Below are positions 7,792 to 15,111 of a stretch of 27,210 nt of DNA, one piece after another (position 1 is the first letter of the stretch; every line of letters begins with the position of its first letter). Origin of the DNA: Patulibacter sp041648495 (GTDB taxonomy: Bacteria; Actinomycetota; Thermoleophilia; Solirubrobacterales; Solirubrobacteraceae); assembly GCA_041648495.1 (NCBI GenBank), contig JBAZOW010000009.1:1-27210 (forward strand). Reading direction: 5' to 3'. A program made the position numbers and the translations under genes. The notes beneath the pieces were generated by a model. The model was not told where the DNA came from. It did no database searches and worked only from the letters and a program-made list of their open reading frames with translations.

Positions 7792-8813
7792 TGGCCGCTC
7801 CGCCCACCCCGTCCGCCTCGGCCGCCGGCCCGGCGGTCCGGCGGGTGGTGCGGCTGGAGCGCTTCGGCCCGCCCGAGGCGATGAGCTGGGGCACGGGACC
7901 GATGCCGGTCTGCGGGAACAACGAGGTACTGGTCGAGGTCGACGCGATCGGGGTCAACTTCGGCGACACGATGGTCCGTCGCGGCGAGTACCGCCGGGGT
8001 CAGACGCTCGACGAGATCCCGGGCTTCGAGCTCGCCGGCACGGTCGTGGCCGGCCCGGATTCCGGCCCGGGCCCCGGCCAACGGGTCGTCGGCTTCGCGG
8101 AGCACGGCGGCGGCTACGCGGACCACGTCGTGCTGCCGGTCGATCGGGTCTTCCCGGTGCGCGACGGGATCGCCACGACCACCGCCGCGGCGCTCTTCAC
8201 CCAGGGCGTGACGGCCTGGTACGGGGTGCACCGGTTCGGCCGGGTGGGGGAGGGGGACCAGGTCCTCGTCCCGGGCGGGGCGGGCGGTCTGGGCCAGTGG
8301 TGCATCCGGTTGGTGGTCGCGGCGGGCGCGCAGGCGATCGCGTTGGCGTCGTCCGCCGAGAAGCGACAGCGGTGCCTCGACCTCGGGGCGACGGAGGCGC
8401 TGGACCCGGACCCGGCGACGCTGACCGCCGCGCTGCGCGAGCGGACCGGGGGACGCGGGGTCGACGTGGTGCTCGACGGCGTCGGCGGCGAGCTGTTCGC
8501 TCCCGCGATGCGCGCGCTGGCCCACAACGGCCGCTACGTCGTGCTGGGCTCCGCCTCGCAGGAGCCGGCGCTGCTCGACGTGCGGGCGCTGCTGCCCCGT
8601 GGCCAGACGATCGCGGGCGTCCTCGTCGCGCGGGTCGCCGAGCAGGACCCGGCCGAGCCGCGGCGGGCCTTCGACGCCGTCCAGGCGCTGGTGGCGGACG
8701 GCGTCGTCCGCCCGCAGGTCACCGTCCTCCCGGCCGACGACGTGGTGGCGGCGCACCGGGCGATCGAGGCGCGGCGCTCGGTCGGCAAGCTCGTGCTCGA
8801 CCTGCACGCCTGA
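7791..8813 (+). CDS. NAD(P)H:quinone oxidoreductase / zinc-independent MDR family protein
   Basis: This 340-residue medium-chain dehydrogenase/reductase has the GroES-like N-terminal half (VLVEVDAIGVNFGDTMVRRG, PGFELAGTV) and a Rossmann half with GGAGGLGQWCIRLV and ASSAEKRQRCLDLGA. The Cys and His ligands of zinc alcohol dehydrogenases are missing, and NFGD replaces them, as in quinone oxidoreductases and enoyl reductases (Qor, crotonyl-CoA-reductase-like). It should transfer hydride from NADPH to a quinone or an activated C=C bond. The first 15-20 residues are Ala/Pro-rich and probably disordered. It is translationally coupled to the SDR gene and the two probably act on consecutive or related intermediates. 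The start at ATG 7791 is fixed by the TGATG overlap. Confidence 0.92.
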   Translation: MAAPPTPSASAAGPAVRRVVRLERFGPPEAMSWGTGPMPVCGNNEVLVEVDAIGVNFGDTMVRRGEYRRGQTLDEIPGFELAGTVVAGPDSGPGPGQRVVGFAEHGGGYADHVVLPVDRVFPVRDGIATTTAAALFTQGVTAWYGVHRFGRVGEGDQVLVPGGAGGLGQWCIRLVVAAGAQAIALASSAEKRQRCLDLGATEALDPDPATLTAALRERTGGRGVDVVLDGVGGELFAPAMRALAHNGRYVVLGSASQEPALLDVRALLPRGQTIAGVLVARVAEQDPAEPRRAFDAVQALVADGVVRPQVTVLPADDVVAAHRAIEARRSVGKLVLDLHA

Positions 8814-8842
8814 CCGGGGCGGGCGGCGCGGGAGAGGCCGGG

Positions 8843-8848
8843 TAGGCT
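8843..8848 (+). promoter_or_regulatory. -10-like TAGGCT upstream of the first TetR gene
   Basis: TAGGCT resembles the TAGNNT hexamers seen before other genes here (6847, 20110, 20037-20042 on the minus strand). It would place the transcription start near 8855, about 45 bases before the GTG at 8900. No copy of the 16-bp shared motif lies upstream of it. Confidence 0.35.
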
Positions 8849-8899
8849 GGGGAGGCTCGTGCGGCGACGGCCCGACCGTCGCCCCGCGAGAGCGACCCC

Positions 8900-9532
8900 G
8901 TGGCAGCCCCGAACCCCGACTCCGGCGCAGCGCGTACCCCCCGACGGGAGACCGTCGTGATCCGCGACGACATCGTCCAGGCCGCGACGCGGATCTTCAG
9001 CCGCCGCGGGTACCACGGCACGTCGATGCAGCACATCGCCGAGGAGCTCGGGATGCGCAAGCCGAGCCTCTACCACCACGTCTCGGCGAAGGAGGATCTG
9101 CTGTTCGCGATCCACCAGCGCCTGATCGACAAGCTGGTCGACGGGACGCTCGAGGTCGTGTCGAGCTCGCTCGGTCCGGAGGAGAAGCTGCGCCGGATCA
9201 TCCTCGTCAACACCGAGATGGTGACCGGCGACGTCGATGCGGTCAGCGTCTTCCTCAAGGAGCGCGACGCGATCGCCGGCGAGCGCTGGGCCGGCGTCGT
9301 GGCGCAGCGCGACGTCTACGAGCAGATGGTCGCGGGCGTGATCCGCGACGGGGTCAGCAGCGGGGTCTTCGCCCCGTCCGACCCGGTGCTGCTGACGAAG
9401 GCCGTGCTGTCGATGCCCAGTTGGGCATCGATGTGGTACCGCGCCGACGGTCCGATGAGCGCCGAGCAGCTCGCGGAGCTGTTCTCCGACGTCGCGCTCT
9501 ACGGGCTCGTCGGTCGGCGCCGGTCCGACTAG
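8900..9532 (+). CDS. TetR/AcrR family transcriptional regulator 1
   Basis: This 210-residue regulator has an N-terminal helix-turn-helix domain at about residues 22-68 (DDIVQAATRIFSRRGYHG ... LGMRKPSLYHHVSAKEDLL) and an all-helical ligand-binding domain after it. It is closely similar from end to end to the second TetR at 24157-24762, including RDDIVQAATR, RGYHG, GMRKPSLYHHV, KEDLLFAIH and WFRADG/WYRADG segments. Such proteins usually bind a palindrome as a dimer and release it on binding an acyl-CoA or another pathway metabolite. It lies just before a CoA ligase gene, a common arrangement for regulators that sense CoA esters. A GTG start at 8900 is chosen because the first 20 residues are low-complexity and no better start with a ribosome site is visible; a slightly later start is possible. 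Confidence 0.92.
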   Translation: MAAPNPDSGAARTPRRETVVIRDDIVQAATRIFSRRGYHGTSMQHIAEELGMRKPSLYHHVSAKEDLLFAIHQRLIDKLVDGTLEVVSSSLGPEEKLRRIILVNTEMVTGDVDAVSVFLKERDAIAGERWAGVVAQRDVYEQMVAGVIRDGVSSGVFAPSDPVLLTKAVLSMPSWASMWYRADGPMSAEQLAELFSDVALYGLVGRRRSD

Positions 9533-9544
9533 CGGATTCGAGCG
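9529..9544 (+). promoter_or_regulatory. Shared 16-bp semi-palindrome, site 3 (upstream of CoA ligase)
   Basis: CTAGCGGATTCGAGCG overlaps the TAG stop of the first TetR gene. The left half is perfect for the shared motif, the right half weaker. It ends 24 bases before a TACGGT hexamer (9569-9574), which would give a leader of about 40 bases to the ligase ATG at 9621. Confidence 0.5.
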
Positions 9545-9620
9545 TTGGCGTGCGCGGCCCGCGCGGCGTACGGTCGTGCGTGATGCACGGGATCGGCGAG
9601 CGGCGTGGGGACGAGCGGGA

Positions 9621-11195
9621 ATGACGGTGCTCGACGCGGCCGGTCGCCGCACGATCGGCGGGCTGCTCGACGAGCGGGCCGCGGACGTCCCCGACCAGAC
9701 GTTCCTGGTCTTCGAGGCGGCGGACGGCACGGTCGTCGAGCTGAGCTACGCGGCCTTCCGCGACCGGGTCCGCGCCTGCGCGCGCGGCTTCGCCGAGCTC
9801 GGCGTCGGCGAGGACGACTGCGTGGTCGTCCAGCTGCGCAACTCGCCCGAGATCCTCGTGGCGTTCTTCGCGCTGGCGCACCTCGGAGCGATCTTCGTGC
9901 CGTCCAACGTGGCCAACACCGCCCCGGAGCTGCGGCACGTGCTCGCGGTCTGCGGCGCCCGGGTCGCGGTCACCGAGCCGGCGTACCTGCCGGCGGTGAC
10001 GGCGGCCGGCGACGGGCGGACGACGATCGTGGTGGCGCGCGGCGAGGCCGCCGGCCACCGCTCGTTCGCCGCGCTCGAGGCGTCGGCCGGAGACCCGCCG
10101 CCCGCGGTCACGGACCCGCTGAAGACCGTCGAGCTGATCTTCACCTCGGGGACGACCAGCGCCCCGAAGGCGGTGATGCTGACCCACGCCAACTGCCTGC
10201 ACTCCGGGCAGCAGACGGTCCAGGCGCTGTGGCTGGGCGCGGGCGAGCGCTGCATCACCGCGCTGCCGCTGTTCCACGTCAACGCCCAGGCGATCTCGCT
10301 GTTCGCCGCGTTGGTCAGTCGCGGCACGCTGGTCCTGCTGGAGGAGTTCCGCGCCTCGCGGTTCTGGGACCAGCTGCGGGCGCACCGCGCGACCCAGACC
10401 GCGATCGTGGCGATGCAGCTGCGGGTCCTGCTGGCCCGCCCGCCCGCGACGACCGACCGCGCGCACGCGCTGCGCCGGGTCTTCTACGCGCTCAACGTGT
10501 CGACCGCCGAGAAGGAGGCGTTCGAGCAGCGGTTCGGCGTCCGCCTGATCAACGGCTACGGGCTCTCCGAGGCGATGACGCTGCTGACGGTCGGCCCGGT
10601 GATCGGCGACGGCCGCTGGCCGTCGGTCGGCCTGCCCGCTCCGGGGCGCGCGCTGCGCCTGGTCGACGACGCCGGGCGCGACGTCGGACCGGGCGAGGTC
10701 GGCGAGGTCGTGGTCCGGGGCGATCCGGGGCGCACGATCATGGCCGGCTACTACGGCGATCCGGACGCGACGGCGACGGCGATCCGCGACGGGTGGCTGC
10801 ACACCGGCGACAAGGCCTACGCGGACGACGACGGCTTCGTCTTCTTCTTCGACCGCAAGAAGGACATGATCAAGCGGGCGGGCGAGAACGTCTCGGCCAG
10901 CGAGGTCGAGGTCGTGCTGTCCGGGCACCCGGCGGTCGCCGACGTGGCGGTCGTGGGGGTGCCGGACCCGATCCGCGACGAGGCGGTCGCCGCCGCGGTG
11001 GTGCTCGAGCCGGGCGCGTCGCTGACCGCGGACGAGCTGATCGCCTACTGCGGCGAGCGCTTGGCGCGGTTCAAGGTGCCGACGGTCGTCGCGTTCCGAG
11101 ACGACCTGCCGAAGACCTCGGTCGGCAAGCTGCGCAAGGCCGAGCTGCGCGACGAGCTGGCCGCCGCGGTCGTTGTCGAGCCGCAACGCGGATGA
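9621..11195 (+). CDS. Acyl-CoA ligase (AMP-forming), CaiC-like
   Basis: This 524-residue ANL-family enzyme has the AMP-binding loop TSGTTSAPK at 175-183, the A5-type motif NGYGLSEAM, the hinge region GWLHTGDKAYADDDGF with FFDRKKDMIKRAGENV, and the C-terminal catalytic lysine motif KTSVGKLRK. It should activate a carboxylate with ATP and join it to CoA through an acyl-adenylate. TTS in place of the more usual TTG in the loop, and the overall pattern, recall the crotonobetaine/carnitine-CoA ligase CaiC, but no other carnitine genes are seen, so the true substrate is open. ATG 9621 is preferred over an upstream GTG at 9576, whose extra 15 residues are Arg-rich and unlike the family. It follows the TetR gene by 88 bp and is a likely target of it. 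Confidence 0.92.
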   Translation: MTVLDAAGRRTIGGLLDERAADVPDQTFLVFEAADGTVVELSYAAFRDRVRACARGFAELGVGEDDCVVVQLRNSPEILVAFFALAHLGAIFVPSNVANTAPELRHVLAVCGARVAVTEPAYLPAVTAAGDGRTTIVVARGEAAGHRSFAALEASAGDPPPAVTDPLKTVELIFTSGTTSAPKAVMLTHANCLHSGQQTVQALWLGAGERCITALPLFHVNAQAISLFAALVSRGTLVLLEEFRASRFWDQLRAHRATQTAIVAMQLRVLLARPPATTDRAHALRRVFYALNVSTAEKEAFEQRFGVRLINGYGLSEAMTLLTVGPVIGDGRWPSVGLPAPGRALRLVDDAGRDVGPGEVGEVVVRGDPGRTIMAGYYGDPDATATAIRDGWLHTGDKAYADDDGFVFFFDRKKDMIKRAGENVSASEVEVVLSGHPAVADVAVVGVPDPIRDEAVAAAVVLEPGASLTADELIAYCGERLARFKVPTVVAFRDDLPKTSVGKLRKAELRDELAAAVVVEPQRG

Positions 11196-11231
11196 CCGCA
11201 GCTCGTCTGCCGATCAGTCGGTAGGCGTCGC

Positions 11232-11247
11232 CTGGTAGTTCCGCTAG
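11232..11247 (-). promoter_or_regulatory. Shared 16-bp semi-palindrome, site 4 (upstream of dehydrogenase operon)
   Basis: The minus-strand reading CTAGCGGAACTACCAG keeps the CTAGCGGA half exactly. It lies 62 bp upstream of the GTG at 11310, in the only intergenic gap before the eight-gene operon. The nearest good -10 candidate (TACGAT, 11278-11283) is 30 bases away, further than at sites 1, 2, 3 and 7. Confidence 0.5.
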
Positions 11248-11277
11248 CTACGCTGGAATCAGGGCAGAAGCTTCGGA

Positions 11278-11283
11278 TACGAT
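11278..11283 (+). promoter_or_regulatory. Candidate -10 of the 2-oxoacid dehydrogenase operon
   Basis: TACGAT lies in a locally AT-richer stretch 26 bases before the GTG at 11310. A TGGAAT at 11254-11259 could serve as a poor -35 with an 18-bp spacer. The expected transcription start would fall within or next to the palindrome at 11288-11301. Confidence 0.35.
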
Positions 11284-11287
11284 ATGC

Positions 11288-11301
11288 CTACCAATCGGTA
11301 G
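11288..11301. promoter_or_regulatory. Palindrome CTACC-N4-GGTAG between promoter and start codon
   Basis: CTACC and GGTAG form a perfect 5-bp repeat around AATC, touching the ribosome-binding purines before the operon's first gene. TCGGTAG from its right half recurs at 11218-11224 in the same gap. The position just downstream of the likely transcription start suits a repressor operator of TetR type; the regulator is not known. Confidence 0.45.
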
Positions 11302-11309
11302 AAGAGGTC

Positions 11310-12290
11310 GTGACGTTGTCTGATTCAGATTCCCCCGGCGCCCGCCCTGACGGCGCGCCCTCGGCGCTCTCGCGCTACCGCGCGATGCAGCTCTGCCGGC
11401 GCTTCGAGGAGACCGTCCACGAGCGGTTCCACAGCGACGAGGGCGTGCCGGGGCCGCTCCACCTGGCGATCGGCCAGGAGGCCGTCGCCGTCGGCGCCTG
11501 CCATGACCTGCGCCCGACCGACGTGATCACGTCGACGCACCGCGGCCACCACCACTGCCTGGCCAAGGGCGCCCGGCCCGACCGGATGATGGCCGAGCTG
11601 CTCGGCCGTCGCACCGGCTACTCGCACGGCCGCGGCGGATCGATGCACGTGGCGATCCCCGAGATCGGCCTGCTCGGCACCAACGGCATCGTCGGCGGGG
11701 GCATCCCGATCGCCACCGGCGCCGCCTACGGGCTCCAGGTCCAGGAGCGCGACGACGTCGTGATCTGCTTCTTCGGCGAGGGCGCGTCCGCCGAGGGCGT
11801 CTTCCACGAGGCGCTCAACCTCGCGGCGCTCTGGAAGCTGCCGATCGTCTTCCTCTGCGAGAACAACCAGTACGTCGAGCTGGCGGCGCAGGACCTGCAC
11901 GTCGCCGGCGAGATCTGGAAGCGCGGCGCCGGCTACGACGTGCCCGGCGTTCACGTCGACGGCAACGACATCGACGCGGTGACCGCGGCGGTCGACGCGG
12001 CCGTCGCCCGCGCCCGCGCCGGCGAGGGGCCGACGCTGATCGAGGCGCTGACCTTCCGCTGGTTCGGGCACTACGCGGGCGACAAGGCCGCGTTCCGGAC
12101 CGACGAGGAGGTCGAGACCGGGCGCGCCGGCGACCCCGTCGCCCGCGCGCGCCAGGCGCTCGACCCGGCCGAGGTCGCCGCGGCGGACGCCGCCGTCGAG
12201 GCCGAGATCGCCGCCGCGCTCGAGTTCGCGCTCGCCAGCCCGATCTCGGGCGCCGACGTCCTGTACCTCGACCACCAGGCCACCGCATGA
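11310..12290 (+). CDS. 2-oxoacid (pyruvate/acetoin/branched-chain type) dehydrogenase E1 alpha
   Basis: This 326-residue thiamine-diphosphate enzyme subunit has the family pattern: RRFEETVHERF, GQEAVAVGA, STHRGHHHCLAKG, GYSHGRGGSMH, and the ThDP/Mg motif beginning GEG at 156-158 and ending NN at 185-186. With E1 beta it decarboxylates a 2-oxoacid (or cleaves acetoin) and passes the acyl group to lipoate. GEG instead of GDG also occurs in branched-chain enzymes, so it is not a defect. The start is uncertain: GTG 11310 has its ribosome site (AAGAGG) only about three bases away, whereas TTG 11316 would have a better spacing of about eight. It is the first gene of an eight-gene operon ending at the terminator near 16800, and it overlaps E1 beta by four bases. 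Confidence 0.93.
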   Translation: MTLSDSDSPGARPDGAPSALSRYRAMQLCRRFEETVHERFHSDEGVPGPLHLAIGQEAVAVGACHDLRPTDVITSTHRGHHHCLAKGARPDRMMAELLGRRTGYSHGRGGSMHVAIPEIGLLGTNGIVGGGIPIATGAAYGLQVQERDDVVICFFGEGASAEGVFHEALNLAALWKLPIVFLCENNQYVELAAQDLHVAGEIWKRGAGYDVPGVHVDGNDIDAVTAAVDAAVARARAGEGPTLIEALTFRWFGHYAGDKAAFRTDEEVETGRAGDPVARARQALDPAEVAAADAAVEAEIAAALEFALASPISGADVLYLDHQATA

Positions 12291-13276
12291 GCACCGAGAC
12301 CGCCGTCAAGGCCACCAAGTACTGGCAGGGCATCAGCCAGGCCCTGGTCGAGGAGATGGAGCGCGACGAGCGTGTCGTGCTCGTCGGCGAGGACGTCGGG
12401 CGGGCGGGTGGTCCCTACGGCCTGACCCGCGGCCTGCAGGACCGCTTCGGCGACACCCGCGTCCGCGACACGCCGATCAGCGAGGCGGTGCTGATGGGCC
12501 TGGGCGTCGGCGGCGGCGCCGTCGGGCTGCGGCCGATCGTCGAGGTCATGTTCTTCGACTTCGCGATGCTGATGATGGACCAGATCGTCAACCAGGCCGC
12601 GAAGTACCGCTACTTCACCGCCGGCCACGCGCTGCCGCTGACGATCCGCGCGATGTGCGGCGCGGGCGGCCACAACGGCGCCCAGCACTCGCAGAACATC
12701 GAGGCGTGGTTCTGCGCGGTCCCCGGCCTGAAGGTCGTGATGCCGTCCAACGCGCGGGACGCCAAGGGGCTGCTGAAGTCCGCCGTGCGCGACGACGACC
12801 CGGTCCTGGTGATCGAGACGCTCGGCCTGCTGCGCGACAAGTTCGACGTGCCGCAGGTCGACGACCTGCTGATCCCGATCGGCGTCGCCGACGTGCGGCG
12901 GGCGGGCGACGACGTGACCGTGGTCGCGACCGGGCGGATGGTCGACCGGGCCGTGGCGGCGGCCGAGACGCTCGCCGAGGAGGGGATCTCGGTCGAGGTG
13001 ATCGACCCCCGGACGATCGCCCCGCTCGACACCGACACGATCCTCGGGTCCGTCGCCCGGACCGGGCGGCTGGTCGTCGCCCAGGAGGCGCTCGCCCCGT
13101 GCAGCGTCGGGTCCGAGATCTGCGCGCTCGCCGTCGAGCAGTGCTTCGCCGAGCTCAAGGCGGCCCCGGTCCGGGTCACCCCGCCGTTCGTCAACGTTCC
13201 GACGCCGCTGCCGCTGGTGGAAGCGCGCGTCCCGCAGGCCGACACGATCGCGGACGCGGTCCGCGCCCAGTTCTAA
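12287..13276 (+). CDS. 2-oxoacid dehydrogenase E1 beta
   Basis: This 329-residue protein is the beta half of an alpha2-beta2 E1. It has VGEDVGRAGGPYGLTRGL, the DTPISE motif near 61-66, GAQHSQNIEAW with the conserved His of the active site, and the C-terminal transketolase domain (VVAQEALAPCSVGSEI). It joins with the alpha subunit to bind thiamine diphosphate at the interface. The ATG overlaps the alpha stop (ATGA at 12287-12290), which fits equal production of both subunits. The pattern is closest to pyruvate/acetoin/branched-chain type E1; the true 2-oxoacid cannot be told from the sequence. Confidence 0.94.
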   Translation: MSTETAVKATKYWQGISQALVEEMERDERVVLVGEDVGRAGGPYGLTRGLQDRFGDTRVRDTPISEAVLMGLGVGGGAVGLRPIVEVMFFDFAMLMMDQIVNQAAKYRYFTAGHALPLTIRAMCGAGGHNGAQHSQNIEAWFCAVPGLKVVMPSNARDAKGLLKSAVRDDDPVLVIETLGLLRDKFDVPQVDDLLIPIGVADVRRAGDDVTVVATGRMVDRAVAAAETLAEEGISVEVIDPRTIAPLDTDTILGSVARTGRLVVAQEALAPCSVGSEICALAVEQCFAELKAAPVRVTPPFVNVPTPLPLVEARVPQADTIADAVRAQF

Positions 13277-13286
13277 GGAGACCAGC

Positions 13287-13517
13287 ATGGAGATCAGGGT
13301 TGAGGGCGGCACTGCCGACGACGAGATCGAGATCCTCGCGGTCGCGGTCGGTCCCGGTCAGGAGGTCGCCGAGGGCGACCTGCTGGTCGAGGTCGCGACC
13401 GACAAGGCGAACATGGAGATCCTCGCCCCGAGCGCGGCGCGGGTCGTCGAGGTCCTCGTGGCCGAGGGCGACGATGCGCCCGGGGACGCCGTGCTGATGC
13501 GGCTCGAGGCGCTCTAG
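13287..13517 (+). CDS. Free-standing lipoyl-domain protein (76 aa)
   Basis: The whole protein is one biotin/lipoyl attachment domain. The lipoylated lysine should be Lys40 in VATDKANMEI, with the Gly-rich turns (GQEVAEGD before it, AEGDDAPGD after it) at the usual symmetric distance. In normal E2 enzymes this domain is the N-terminal arm; here it ends with its own stop and the catalytic domain starts on the overlapping base (TAGTG at 13515-13519). It would carry the acyl group from E1 to E2 as a soluble carrier, much as GcvH does in glycine cleavage. A strong AAGGAG ribosome site lies before its ATG, which suggests production in excess of its neighbours. It needs a lipoyl ligase and an E3 encoded elsewhere. 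Confidence 0.93.
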   Translation: MEIRVEGGTADDEIEILAVAVGPGQEVAEGDLLVEVATDKANMEILAPSAARVVEVLVAEGDDAPGDAVLMRLEAL

Positions 13518-14221
13518 TGGTGCCCGACGCCCCCGCCGTCGCGCTACCGGGTCGCGACAGCGCGCCCCCCGAGAAGCTCTCGTTGATGCGCCGCGCGATG
13601 GTCCGGCACATGGACGAGGCCGCGGCGATTCCGTGCTTCTACCTGCGGCGGACGGCCGACGTCAGCGGTCTGGTCGCGTGGCGCGAACGGGCGCGCGCGG
13701 CGTCGCCCGATCGTCCCCCGTCCGTCAACGACTTCCTGGTCCGCGCGGCGGCGCTCGCGTTGCGCGAGCACCCGAACGTCAATGCGTCGTACGTCGACGG
13801 GACGATCGTGCGCCACGGACGGGTCAACGTCGGGGTCGCGATCGCGGTCCCCGGCGGCCTGGTCGTCCCCGCCGTCTACGACGCGGATCGCAAGGATCCC
13901 GCGGCGATCGGCGCCGACGTCCGCGCGCTGGCCGCCCGGGCGGTGGCCCGCAAGCTCGACCGCGACGTGCTCGGCGACGCCACGTTCTCGGTCTCCAACC
14001 TGGGGATGTACGGGGTCGAGGAGTTCGACGCCGTGCTCAACCCGCCGCAGGCCGCGATCCTCGCGGTCGGGGCAGCCGAGCGGGACCGCCTGCGGCTGAC
14101 GCTCGGCTGCGACCACCGCGTGCTGACCGGCGCCGAGGGCGCGGAGTTCCTGCGCACGCTGGTCGTGCGCCTCGAGGATCCCGACGCGCTGACCGCGGTC
14201 GCGCCGGGAGCGGACGCGTGA
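13517..14221 (+). CDS. 2-oxoacid dehydrogenase E2, catalytic domain only
   Basis: This 234-residue protein is the acyltransferase core of a dihydrolipoamide acyltransferase: SLMRRAMVRHMDEA at the start of the fold, PSVNDFLVRAAALALREHP, VNVGVAIAVPGGLVVPA, and FSVSNLGMYGVEEF with NPPQAAILAVGA. It has no lipoyl domain, and the 19 residues before the core are too few for a peripheral-subunit-binding domain. The active-site motif reads DHRVLTG: His200 is present, but the usual Asp of HxxxDG is Thr204. It should move the acyl group from the separate lipoyl protein to CoA in a trimer-based core. The GTG start overlaps the stop of the lipoyl gene, and its own stop overlaps the next GTG (14218). A second GTG one codon later (13520) is possible. 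Confidence 0.9.
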   Translation: MVPDAPAVALPGRDSAPPEKLSLMRRAMVRHMDEAAAIPCFYLRRTADVSGLVAWRERARAASPDRPPSVNDFLVRAAALALREHPNVNASYVDGTIVRHGRVNVGVAIAVPGGLVVPAVYDADRKDPAAIGADVRALAARAVARKLDRDVLGDATFSVSNLGMYGVEEFDAVLNPPQAAILAVGAAERDRLRLTLGCDHRVLTGAEGAEFLRTLVVRLEDPDALTAVAPGADA

Positions 14222-15111
14222 GCGCGCCGGTCGAGCGCCGGTCGGTCGTCGTCAGCGCCGAGCAGGCGCTGGCGGAGCTCTCCGACGGCGCGACCGTCGG
14301 GATCGGCGGGATCCTGACCAACGGCCGGCCGATGACGCTGGTCCGCGAGCTGATCCGGCGCGGGCTCCGCGACCTGACGATCGTCGCCCCGGTGGCCGCG
14401 CTCGACGTCGACCTGCTGGTCGCCGCCGGCTGCGTGCGGCGCGTGGTCACGAGCTACGTCGGCTGCGAGGCCGTGGCGGGCGTGGCGCCGATCTTCCGCG
14501 CCGCGGTCCAGCGCGGCGCGGTCGAGGTCTGGGATGCGGACGAGGCGCACTGCGTCGCCGGCCTGCGGGCGGCGGGGCAGGGGCTGCCGTTCCTGCCCTG
14601 GCAGGGTGGCGTCGGCACCGACCTGCCCGTCCACAACCCCGACCTGGTCGAGTTCGTCGATCCGATCGCGGGCCGCACGCTGCTGGCGGTCCCGGCGATC
14701 CCGCTCGACGTGGCGCTGATCCACGCCGAGCGCGCCGACGCCTACGGCAACGTCCAGTTCGCCGGACCGGGCCACGTCGATCCACTGCTCGCCGCTGCGG
14801 CGACGCGGGTCGTAGTCCAGGCCGAGCGGGTCGTCGGCAACGACGTGATCCGCCGCGACCCGGCCGCGACCCGGCGCTGGCGCGAGACCGCCGTCGTCCC
14901 CGCGATCTGGGGCACGCACCCCTACGCGTCGGCGGGGATCGAGGCGGACGCCGAGCACCTGCGGGCGTTCGCCGCCGCCGGCCGCGCGGCCGGCAAGGGC
15001 GACCCCGCCCCCGTCGACGACTACGTCGACCGCTACGCCCGCGGGCCCGCGACCCACGCGGACTACCTCGAGACCATCGGCATCCGCCGGATCCTGGAGT
15101 TGGTGCAGTGA
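14218..15111 (+). CDS. CoA-transferase family I, alpha subunit (GctA/IpdA-like)
   Basis: This 297-residue protein has the CoA-transferase alpha fold signals: GATVGIGGILTNGRPMTLV near the start, SYVGCEAVAGVAPIFR, VEVWDADEAHCVAGLRAAGQGLPFLP, and VDVALIHAERADAYGNVQ. Members move CoA between carboxylic acids as alpha-beta pairs; one branch, mycobacterial IpdAB, is instead a hydrolase that opens a ring of a CoA ester during steroid breakdown. Which of these applies is unclear, see the beta subunit. The GTG start is set by the GTGA overlap with the E2 stop, and it overlaps the beta gene by four bases. Its place directly behind a 2-oxoacid dehydrogenase suggests work on the acyl-CoA made there or on its downstream product. 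Confidence 0.87.
   Translation: MSAPVERRSVVVSAEQALAELSDGATVGIGGILTNGRPMTLVRELIRRGLRDLTIVAPVAALDVDLLVAAGCVRRVVTSYVGCEAVAGVAPIFRAAVQRGAVEVWDADEAHCVAGLRAAGQGLPFLPWQGGVGTDLPVHNPDLVEFVDPIAGRTLLAVPAIPLDVALIHAERADAYGNVQFAGPGHVDPLLAAAATRVVVQAERVVGNDVIRRDPAATRRWRETAVVPAIWGTHPYASAGIEADAEHLRAFAAAGRAAGKGDPAPVDDYVDRYARGPATHADYLETIGIRRILELVQ

Noticed and set aside
9354..11186. A 610-codon minus-strand open frame opposite the CoA ligase
   Set aside because: Low-complexity shadow of a gene that shows all ANL-family motifs on the plus strand.
9621..11195. Carnitine or crotonobetaine pathway because of the CaiC-like ligase
   Set aside because: No CaiA, CaiB, CaiD or betaine/carnitine transporter type genes are seen; the ligase family is too broad for a substrate call.
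11310..12290. GEG in place of GDG in E1 alpha as a possible defect
   Set aside because: Branched-chain 2-oxoacid dehydrogenases also have GEG at this place, so it is a known variant.
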